Assembly: GCF_030553305.1 (NCBI RefSeq)
Contig: NZ_JARRAH010000001.1
Span: 1,488,001-1,552,000 of the forward strand
Origin: Halomarina ordinaria
Lineage (GTDB): Archaea > Halobacteriota > Halobacteria > Halobacteriales > Haloarculaceae
Reading direction: 5' to 3'
DNA length: 64,000 bases
The position numbers and the translations under genes are program-made. The notes under the pieces were generated by a model. The model was not told the DNA's origin, did no database searches, and worked only from the letters and a program-made list of their open reading frames with translations. Of this stretch, positions 57,722 to 64,000 are shown in pieces; positions within the stretch are counted from its first letter, which is position 1, and the number at the start of each line of letters is the position of its first letter.

Positions 57722-59740
57722 TTACTGGGGACTCGGGCTGCCACCGGGGCCGACCTGACGGTCGAGCGCGTTCCCGGTGATGTTCTTCAGCCGGTCGACC
57801 AGCGAATCCTTCTCCGGTTCGCCGACGAGGGCGACCTCGAGCACCTCGCTGATGTGGCGTACCGGGATGATCTCGACTTCGTCCTTGTACTCGTCCTCGA
57901 TCATCACGTCCTGCTCGTTCGCGGCGGGAATGATGACCGTGTCGAGGCCGGCCTTCGCGGCCGCCTCTATCTTGTGGGTCACGCCCCCGACCGGGAGGAC
58001 GTCCCCGCGGACCGAGAGCGAGCCGGTCATGGCGATGCTCTGGTCGATGGGGATGTCCTCCAGCGCGCTGATGACCGCCGTGGCCATCGTCACCGACGCG
58101 GAGTCGCCCTCGACGCCCTCGTAGGACTGGACGTACTGGATGTGGATGTCCTGCTGGGAGATGTCCTCGTCGGAGAACTTCTTGATGATGGCCGAGACGT
58201 TCTGGACGGCCTCCTGGGCGATGTCCTGGAGGTTCCCCGTGGCGATGACCTGGCCCGGGCCCTGCGAGGGGGCGACCTCCGCCATGACGGGCATGACGAT
58301 GCCGGAGTCCTCGCCCATGACGGCGAGGCCGTTGACGCGGCCGACGACCTCGCCCTGCGAGACGTTCAGCTCGTAGTCCTTGCGGCGCTCGATGTAGTCG
58401 TCCGCGAGCTGCTGTTCGATGGAGCGGCTGCGGCGCTTGGCGCGCAGGACGTGTTCACGGGTGGTGAACTCGGCGTCCTCGGCGCGGGCGATGTCGCCCG
58501 CGACGCGCACCAGCCCACCCAGGTTGCGGAGTTCGAGCGTCAGGTGGCCCTTGCGCCCCGAGCGGCGCTGGGCCTCGAGGATGACCTCCTCGACGGCCTC
58601 GCGCGTGAAGTGGGGCAGGCGACCGTCCTTCTCGACTTCCTGGGCGACGAAGCGCGCGTACTTGCGGCGCATCTCGGGGTCGTCGTCGATGGTGTCGTCC
58701 ATGTACACCTCGTAGCCGTAGCCCTTGATACGCGAGCGCAGGGCGGGGTGCATGTTCTCCATCGCGTCGAGGTTCCCCGCGGCGACCATCACGAAGTCCG
58801 TCGGGACGGGTTCGGTCTGGACCATCGCGCCCGAGGAGCGCTCGGACTGGCCGGTGATGGAGAACTCGCCCTCCTGGATGGCCGTCATCAGCTTCTGCTG
58901 GCTGCGGATGTCGAGCGTGTTGATCTCGTCGACGAACAGCACGCCCTTGTTGGCCTTGTGGATGGCGCCGGCCTCGACGCGGTCGTGGCTCGGCGTCTCC
59001 ATGCCACCGGACTGGAACGGGTCGTGACGGACGTCGCCGAGCAGCGCGCCGGCGTGGGCGCCCGTCGCGTCCTCGAACGGGGCGGTCTGCTGGTCGGCCG
59101 TGTTGACCAGCAGGTTGGGAATCATCGCGTCGCTCCCCCGCGAGGAGTAGCGGAAGGCGAGGTAGATGACACCAGCCGCGAGGATACCGAGCAGGACCGC
59201 TCCCTCGATGATGAGCGCGTAGCCGATGACGATGGCGATGATGATCCACATGAGGAAGCTGCGCATCTGGTTGCGCTTTCTCGCCTCCTCCTTGTGCGCC
59301 TCGACGATCTGTTCGCCCTTGCCGGCGGGGACGGTCCGGACCTTCGGTTCGTTGCCGTCGTCCGGGTTGTGGTAGACGAGGACGTCCTGGAGTTCCTCGC
59401 GCGGGAGGAGCTGACTCATCGCCTTCGCCAGCATGGACTTGCCCGTCCCCGGCGACCCGATCATCATCACGTGGCGTCGCTGACTCGCCGCCTTCAGGAT
59501 GATGTCCCGGGCGCGGTCCTGTCCGATGACCTGGTCCACCAACCGGTCGGGGACCTCGATGTCTGCGGTACTTTCGATCTGGAGTCCCCCGAGCAGGTCG
59601 TCGGTCGCCGACTCGTCGACCTCCATGTCGTCGGCCACGTCCCTCCCCAGGTCGGACTCGGACTGGTCCCCCGGGGCGGCCGGCATCTCACCGACCTCCT
59701 CTTCTGACTGGGAGACCTCGTCTGCGTTGTTATTGCTCAT
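57722..59740 (-). CDS. lonB: Membrane-bound ATP-dependent protease LonB
   Basis: Archaeal Lon protease of 672 residues, essential in Haloferax for protein quality control and membrane-lipid homeostasis. Walker A GSPGTGKS (95-102), two transmembrane helices inserted in the AAA domain at about 161-196, Walker B GVLFVDE (266-272), and the C-terminal protease with the Ser547 (GDSAS)-Lys590 (VTHK) dyad. The acidic N-terminal tail (1-60) is expected. The ATG at 59740 (MSNNNADEVSQSE) is chosen over a longer in-frame ATG because a TATA lies 45 nt before it. It overlaps in promoter region with nadM, divergently, and heads the lonB-CPBP protease pair. Confidence 0.96.
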   Translation of the reverse strand: MSNNNADEVSQSEEEVGEMPAAPGDQSESDLGRDVADDMEVDESATDDLLGGLQIESTADIEVPDRLVDQVIGQDRARDIILKAASQRRHVMMIGSPGTGKSMLAKAMSQLLPREELQDVLVYHNPDDGNEPKVRTVPAGKGEQIVEAHKEEARKRNQMRSFLMWIIIAIVIGYALIIEGAVLLGILAAGVIYLAFRYSSRGSDAMIPNLLVNTADQQTAPFEDATGAHAGALLGDVRHDPFQSGGMETPSHDRVEAGAIHKANKGVLFVDEINTLDIRSQQKLMTAIQEGEFSITGQSERSSGAMVQTEPVPTDFVMVAAGNLDAMENMHPALRSRIKGYGYEVYMDDTIDDDPEMRRKYARFVAQEVEKDGRLPHFTREAVEEVILEAQRRSGRKGHLTLELRNLGGLVRVAGDIARAEDAEFTTREHVLRAKRRSRSIEQQLADDYIERRKDYELNVSQGEVVGRVNGLAVMGEDSGIVMPVMAEVAPSQGPGQVIATGNLQDIAQEAVQNVSAIIKKFSDEDISQQDIHIQYVQSYEGVEGDSASVTMATAVISALEDIPIDQSIAMTGSLSVRGDVLPVGGVTHKIEAAAKAGLDTVIIPAANEQDVMIEDEYKDEVEIIPVRHISEVLEVALVGEPEKDSLVDRLKNITGNALDRQVGPGGSPSPQ

Positions 59741-59777
59741 AGAACCGTTGCTTTCACTCGATACTGACGGGACGTCT

Positions 59778-59792
59778 ACTGATATACTTTCT
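59778..59792 (-). promoter_or_regulatory. Putative lonB promoter
   Basis: The minus strand reads AGAAAGTATATC, a BRE-like AGAAAG followed by a TATATC TATA core centred near 59785, 45 nt before the ATG, predicting a leader of about 18 nt. Confidence 0.5.
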
Positions 59793-59880
59793 CCCGCCCG
59801 GGAACGCCAGACCGGACCGAGAACCCTCGAAAGACCCGAATTCGAGGGCTCAGTCGGGTCGAGAGGCGACTCGCTGGGCT

Positions 59881-59890
59881 TATTAAACGT
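59881..59890 (+). promoter_or_regulatory. Putative nadM promoter
   Basis: TATTAAAC is centred near 59884, 24 nt before the ATG at 59908; a leaderless transcript is expected. Confidence 0.5.
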
Positions 59891-59907
59891 CCTGTCGAGT
59901 CTCCGGT

Positions 59908-60459
59908 ATGACACGGGGGTTCTACATCGGACGGTTCCAGCCGTACCACGAGGGCCACCACGCCATGGTCGAGCGCATCGCCGAGGACGTCGAAGAACTG
60001 GTCCTCGGCATCGGGAGCGCCGACCAGTCCCACACCGTCCACGACCCGTTCACCGCCGGCGAGCGTATCATGATGATAACGAAGTCGCTCAGCGCGGCCG
60101 ACATCGACATCATCACCTACGCCGTCCCCATCGAGGACCTGAACCGCAACGCCGTCTGGGTGAGCCACGTCCAGAGCATGTGCCCGGAGTTCGACGTGGC
60201 GTACTCGAACAACCCGCTCGTCGTCCGCCTGTTCCGGGAGGCCGGAATCGAGGTCCACTCCTCGCCCATGTTCCGTCGCGAAGTGCTGGAGGGGTCGGAG
60301 GTCAGAGAGCGCATGGCCAACGGCGGCGACTGGGAGGACCTCGTCCCCGACCCCGCAGTCAGCGTCATCGAGGAGATCGACGGCCTCGGGCGACTCAAGC
60401 AGGTCGGCAAGACCGACAGCAACGGCGAGAGCGAACCCGCCGAGGGCCCGACCGACTGA
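59908..60459 (+). CDS. nadM: Nicotinamide-nucleotide adenylyltransferase
   Basis: Archaeal NadM of 183 residues; it condenses NMN with ATP to NAD. GRFQPYHEGHHAMV is the nucleotidyltransferase (HxGH-type) signature at the N-terminus; LGIGSADQSHTVHDPFTAGERIMM and the C-terminal PMFRREVLEGSEVRERM (SxTxxR equivalent) complete the active site. Acidic tail. ATG 59908 is supported by a TATA box. It is the first gene of an operon with the SAM hydrolase and the TRIC channel gene, with short spacing. Confidence 0.95.
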   Translation: MTRGFYIGRFQPYHEGHHAMVERIAEDVEELVLGIGSADQSHTVHDPFTAGERIMMITKSLSAADIDIITYAVPIEDLNRNAVWVSHVQSMCPEFDVAYSNNPLVVRLFREAGIEVHSSPMFRREVLEGSEVRERMANGGDWEDLVPDPAVSVIEEIDGLGRLKQVGKTDSNGESEPAEGPTD

Positions 60460-60463
60460 ACCG

Positions 60464-61219
60464 ATGATAACGCTCGCCTCCGACTTCGGCACGCCCTACC
60501 CGGCGGCGATGCGGGGCGTCGTCCTCCGGGAGACGGACGCCCGCGTCGTCGACGTCGCCCACGACTTCCCCCGACAGGACGTCCGTGCCGCCGCCTTCTG
60601 GCTGCGCGAGACGCTCCCCGAGTTCCCCCCGGCGGTCCACTGCGCCGTCGTCGACCCCGGCGTCGGTACCGACCGCGCGGCGCTCGTCGTTCGGGCCGGC
60701 GACCACGCGCTGGTCGGCCCGGACAACGGTCTCCTCCTTCCCGCGGCACGGGCGCTCGCGGGGGACGGGGGCCCCGACGTCTTCGAGTGGACCGTCGACG
60801 ACCCCGCGAGTTCGACGTTCCACGGGCGGGACGTGTTCGCGCCGGCCGCCTGCGCCGTCCACGAGGCGGGTGTCGACCGGCTCGCGGACCTCGCCCGCGC
60901 GGCCCCGACCGAGTCGTTCGTCGACCTGCGCTTCCCCGCCTCCGAGGTGCGCGCCGACGGTTCCGTGGGCGAAGTCCTCGTCGTCGACGGGTTCGGCAAC
61001 GTCGTCACGAACGTCCCCGGGGACGTCCTCGACGGCCGGTCGACCCTCTCGGTGAACGGCGCGTCCGTCCCCGTCGCGCCCTCCTACGCGCATCGTGGGG
61101 AGGGCGACGCACTGGTCACCGTCGGGAGTCACGGCAACGTCGAATTCGCGGTGAATCGGGGCCGCGGCGACGAGGCGTTCGGCCTGGCGGTCGGTGACCG
61201 CGTCGAACTCGAGTTCTGA
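60464..61219 (+). CDS. SAM hydroxide adenosyltransferase (SAM hydrolase, DUF62 family)
   Basis: A 251-residue enzyme that hydrolyses S-adenosylmethionine to adenosine and methionine. The conserved loops are LASDFGTPYPAAMRG, VDPGVGT, GPDNGLL and FHGRDVFAPAA, with a C-terminal DGFGNVVTNV block. It is related to bacterial fluorinases and chlorinases but lacks halide-specific insertions as far as can be read. Starts 4 nt after the nadM stop, and its stop overlaps the start of the next gene, so it is the middle gene of the operon. Confidence 0.92.
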   Translation: MITLASDFGTPYPAAMRGVVLRETDARVVDVAHDFPRQDVRAAAFWLRETLPEFPPAVHCAVVDPGVGTDRAALVVRAGDHALVGPDNGLLLPAARALAGDGGPDVFEWTVDDPASSTFHGRDVFAPAACAVHEAGVDRLADLARAAPTESFVDLRFPASEVRADGSVGEVLVVDGFGNVVTNVPGDVLDGRSTLSVNGASVPVAPSYAHRGEGDALVTVGSHGNVEFAVNRGRGDEAFGLAVGDRVELEF

Positions 61220-61839
61220 TGGTCGTCGAAGGTGCGGACGCGTTCGGCCTGATGAACGCCGTCGGCCTGCTGGCGTTCGCCGCCGCGGGCGCGCTGAAGG
61301 GCGCCGACGCCGACCTCGACCTCTTCGGCGTGGCCGTCCTCGGGACGTCCACCGCCCTCGGCGGCGGTATCGTCCGGGACGTCCTCGTCGGGCGGGTCCC
61401 GCTCGCGCTGCGCAACACGACCGACGTGAGCCTCGTGCTCGTCGGCGTCGCCCTCGCCGTCGCGCTGTCGACGGCGCTCGGCGGGCGCGTCCGCGACCAC
61501 CCCGCGCTGGTCGTCTCGGACGCCGTCGGCCTCGCCGCCTTCGCCGCGACGGGCGCGCTCGTGGGCGTCGAGGTCGACATCTCGGGGTTCGGGGTCGTCG
61601 TACTGGCCGCGCTCACGGGCGTCGGCGGCGGGAGCATCGCGGACCTGCTCCTCGGGCGCGTGCCGGTCGTCCTCCGCGAGGACTTCTACGCGACGCCGGC
61701 CGTCGTCGGCGGGGCCGGCGTCTGGGTCGCCACCGAACTCGGCGTCCGGGCGGGCAGCGCCGGCCTCGGCTGTGCTGCGCTCGTGTTCGCGCTCAGGCTG
61801 GTCGCGCTGCGACGCGACTGGCGGCTCCCGACGGTGTGA
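61219..61839 (+). CDS. TRIC/YadS-type membrane channel family protein
   Basis: A 206-residue membrane protein with two repeated three-helix halves: the glycine-rich motifs GLLAFAAAGALKG and GLAAFAATGALVG, each followed by a GGGIVRDVLVGR- or GGGSIADLLLGR-type loop. This is the prokaryotic relative of TRIC cation channels. Ion selectivity is unknown. The ATG overlaps the SAM hydrolase stop (TGATG), so it is coupled to that gene. Its last 47 nt overlap the convergent hydrolase gene. Confidence 0.87.
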   Translation: MVVEGADAFGLMNAVGLLAFAAAGALKGADADLDLFGVAVLGTSTALGGGIVRDVLVGRVPLALRNTTDVSLVLVGVALAVALSTALGGRVRDHPALVVSDAVGLAAFAATGALVGVEVDISGFGVVVLAALTGVGGGSIADLLLGRVPVVLREDFYATPAVVGGAGVWVATELGVRAGSAGLGCAALVFALRLVALRRDWRLPTV

Positions 61840-62593
61840 ACGCCGCGTCGTACCACGCGAGGAGCGCGGCCGCGACCCGTTCGTGGGCGCGCTCGTAGCT
61901 CACCGTCCCCGGCGCGTCGCCCGACTGCCCCGTGTAGCTCCCGAGTTGCGAGTGGTTCACCCCCGCCGGTTCGGCCACTATCGCGTCCTCCGGGAGGCGC
62001 GCCAGCCCTCGGCGGTAGTTCCCCCGGTCGACGACGGTGTCGCGCTCCCCGACGACGCTCACCACCGCGAGGTCGGCCGTCGAGACGTCGACGTCGCAGT
62101 ACGCGCCGAGCAGGACCAGCCCCTCGACGCGCTCGTCTCGCTCACCTCGCTCCGCCGCGTACCGACAGGCCATCGCACCGCCGAGGGAGTGCCCGCCGAC
62201 GGCCCACCGGTCGACGGCCGGGTGCGCCTCGACGACCTCGTCGGCCGCGTCGGCGTCGAGGACCGCCAGGTTCAGCGGCATCGACGGGACGACGACGGTG
62301 ACGTTCCGCTCCGCGACGAGGGGCGCCAGGACCGGGAGGTAGCTCTCCGGGGAGACGCGCGCACCGGGGTAGAAGACGAGGGCGACGGACGACGACGCGT
62401 TCGCGGGACGCATCACCCACCCCGCCTCGGACGGCGAGACGGCGATGGCCGGGTCGGCCTCGACCGCGGCGACACCGGCCCGGTCCGGGTAGGGCGTCGA
62501 GAGGTAGACGCCGGCGGACACCCCCGCGACGAGACAGAGCGCGAGGACCGCGACGAGGAGGAGGTGCCAGCGCTCGCGGAGACGGCGGAACAT
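61793..62593 (-). CDS. Membrane-anchored alpha/beta hydrolase
   Basis: A 266-residue alpha/beta hydrolase with an N-terminal membrane anchor or signal (HLLLVAVLALCLVAGVSAGVYL). The nucleophile elbow is GGHSLGGAMA; a second catalytic Asp (GERDTVV) and His (GVNHSQLG) complete the triad. FYPGARVSPESYLPVLAPLVAERN is the oxyanion region of the dienelactone/BAAT-like group. It is probably secreted or membrane-bound with the active site outside. Converges with the TRIC gene and overlaps it by 47 nt at the 3' ends. Confidence 0.87.
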   Translation of the reverse strand: MFRRLRERWHLLLVAVLALCLVAGVSAGVYLSTPYPDRAGVAAVEADPAIAVSPSEAGWVMRPANASSSVALVFYPGARVSPESYLPVLAPLVAERNVTVVVPSMPLNLAVLDADAADEVVEAHPAVDRWAVGGHSLGGAMACRYAAERGERDERVEGLVLLGAYCDVDVSTADLAVVSVVGERDTVVDRGNYRRGLARLPEDAIVAEPAGVNHSQLGSYTGQSGDAPGTVSYERAHERVAAALLAWYDAAFTPSGAASRVAARPA

Positions 62594-62741
62594 GGGCTAC
62601 GGACGTCGGCAACCGACAAGAAGGGGAGGCGTCGCGTTCGGACGGCGTTCGCGGAGGAGTGCGGTCGCGAGGCGACCGCGCTCTGCTCAGTTCGGCGCTA
62701 CTCGCGTCGAACCGCGGTCTCGCGACGAGACGCTCGACCGT

Positions 62742-64000
62742 TCAGTTCGACGCGATGACGTCGTCGATACGGACGATCATCGTCGCGGCCTCGGTGGCGG
62801 ACTCGACGGCCTCGCGCTTGACCGCGGCGGGGTCGATGATACCGTGCTCGACGGGGTCGGCGACGACGCCGGTCTGCCCCTGGGCGACGATACCGGCGCG
62901 GCCGTCCTCCTCGAACGTCGAGCGGAGTTCGACCAGCGCGTCGATGGGGTCCATCCCGGCGTTCGTCGCGAGCGTGCGCGGGAGCACGTCGACGGCGTTG
63001 GCGAACGCCTCGACGGCGAGTTGCTTGCGGCCCGTGATGCTCGCGGCCTCGCTGCGGAGGTGGTCCGCGATGGCGATCTCCGTCGCGCCCGCGCCGGGGA
63101 CGACGCCGCCCTTGTCGAGGGCGGCGGTGACGACGTCCAGGGCGTCGTTGAGCGCGCGCTCCAGTTCGTCGGCGACGTGCTCGGTCGAGCCACGGGCGAA
63201 GACCGTGACCGACTTCGCGTTCGCGCCGCCCTCGATGAAGGCGAGTTCGTCGGTGCCGAACGTCTCGACGCGGACGAGGTCGGCGTGGCCGAAGTCGCTC
63301 TCGTCGAGGTCCTTGACGCTCCCGAGCTGCTTGGCGCCGGTCGCGCGGGCGATGGCGGTCGCCTCCTCGTCGCTGACGTCCTCGAACGCGAGGATGTCGT
63401 GTTTCGCGAGGAACGAGGCGACGCGGGCGTCGATGTCGCCGGTGACGAACGCGACGTCGATGTCGGCCTCCTTCAGCGCGTCGGCGTAGCCCCGGAGCTC
63501 GCCCTCCTCGGCGTCGAGCGCGGCGCTGAGCTGGTCGATGCTCGTGATGCTGTACTCGGCGTCGACGTTCCCCTCGCGTACCTCGAGGTCGAGGTCGAGG
63601 ACGGCGACGGTGGCGTCCTCGACGCGTCGGGGCATGGTCTCGCTGACGGGTTCCTCCTCGCTGACGACCCCGCGGACGAGTTCGGTCGCGCTGGAGCCGG
63701 CACCCGTCTGGGTTCGGACGCGGATGTCGTCGCGCTCGACGCGCTCGTCACCCCGGACCTGCTTGACGGCCTCGACGACCGTCTCGGCGAGCGGTTCGGC
63801 GCCGATGTCGCCGGTCCCCTTCCCGGTCATGCTCGACTTCGCGACCTCCACGAGCGTCTCGTCGTCGAGGTCGCCGTCGATGACCTGGGCCTCGATGGCC
63901 TCCAGGGCGAGGCGGGCGGCCTCGTTGTACCCCTCGACGATGGCCGTCGGGTGGACGTCGTCCTCGAGGAGGTCCTCGGCCTGCGCGAGCAACTCGCCGG
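62742..64000 (-). CDS. Thermosome (group II chaperonin) subunit, C-terminal part, cut by window edge
   Basis: Group II chaperonin subunit that forms double-ring folding chambers in the cytosol. About 419 residues are visible; the N-terminus lies right of 64000. Landmarks: LEDDVHPTAIVEGYNEAARLALEAI, the apical domain with LDLDLEVREGNVDAEY and the ATP-domain return ALDKGGVVPGAGATEIAIADHL. The C-terminus stops at RIDDVIASN with no Gly-Gly-Met tail; in Haloferax the Cct3 subunit lacks that tail while Cct1 and Cct2 have it (from memory), so this is a Cct3-type subunit. The stop is followed by 148 nt before the hydrolase gene. Confidence 0.95.
   Translation of the reverse strand, partial: GELLAQAEDLLEDDVHPTAIVEGYNEAARLALEAIEAQVIDGDLDDETLVEVAKSSMTGKGTGDIGAEPLAETVVEAVKQVRGDERVERDDIRVRTQTGAGSSATELVRGVVSEEEPVSETMPRRVEDATVAVLDLDLEVREGNVDAEYSITSIDQLSAALDAEEGELRGYADALKEADIDVAFVTGDIDARVASFLAKHDILAFEDVSDEEATAIARATGAKQLGSVKDLDESDFGHADLVRVETFGTDELAFIEGGANAKSVTVFARGSTEHVADELERALNDALDVVTAALDKGGVVPGAGATEIAIADHLRSEAASITGRKQLAVEAFANAVDVLPRTLATNAGMDPIDALVELRSTFEEDGRAGIVAQGQTGVVADPVEHGIIDPAAVKREAVESATEAATMIVRIDDVIASN

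Noticed and set aside
57854-59707. 1.9-kb plus-strand open frame
   Set aside because: Antisense shadow of lonB, whose motifs and catalytic dyad are all on the minus strand.

Overview
The window is chromosomal DNA from a halophilic archaeon (class Halobacteria). It is strongly G+C rich. The encoded proteins are very acidic, many genes sit behind archaeal TATA boxes 25-31 nt from the start codon (leaderless or short-leader transcripts), and several products are typical of the group: two TFBs, LonB, a thermosome, XPB-Bax1, NreA and many DUF families found mainly in haloarchaea. I see no rRNA, tRNA, CRISPR array, insertion sequence or plasmid gene. Function names rest on motifs and remembered family knowledge; no database search was run. 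| Layout: 1-1571 holds the heat-shock pair dnaK (cut by the window edge) and grpE. 1673-10590 is the most unusual part: three large secreted proteins on the minus strand that together carry cohesin-like and dockerin modules. The first transcribed (1772 aa) has two malectin-like domains, a sugar-dehydrogenase-like beta-propeller and a C-terminal dockerin. The second (688 aa) has two cohesin-like domains and a dockerin. The third (447 aa) has one cohesin-like domain, a long Ser-Asp linker and a C-terminal domain I do not recognise. This reads like an archaeal, non-cellulolytic relative of a cellulosome: dockerin-tagged effector, adaptor scaffoldin, terminal cohesin protein. Stretches of near-identical DNA shared between the three genes suggest that modules were copied within the locus. 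| 11023-13955 is an xpb-bax1 helicase-nuclease operon. 14127-23585 holds RNA m5C methylation (a split methyltransferase and PUA-like pair), a PAC2 protein, aroD, a probable CTAG methylase, a TFB, an AglD-like glycosyltransferase and a COG1031 radical SAM enzyme. 23652-35485 is a mixed housekeeping and accessory stretch: lipoprotein, SnoaL-like protein, FAD oxidoreductase preceded by a 65-bp-period repeat, DUF429, a 52-aa zinc-finger microprotein, Hsp20, Nudix, a GpgS-like glycosyltransferase, MFS, aldo/keto reductase and SDR. | 35521-44718 is an eight-gene, largely overlapping operon for an archaeal type IV pilus-like machine (PilB-type ATPase, PilC-type platform, small pilin-like and DUF proteins). 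44754-50640 carries YihY, a type I phosphodiesterase-like protein, pyrophosphatase, PadR, RNase HI and a second TFB. 50907-55935 carries repair genes (NreA, PolX-PHP, Mut7-C) among small haloarchaeal proteins. 55937-64000 carries a CPBP protease next to LonB, a nadM / SAM hydrolase / TRIC operon, a lipase-like hydrolase and a thermosome subunit cut by the right edge. Proteostasis genes (DnaK, GrpE, Hsp20, LonB, thermosome) are prominent but scattered.
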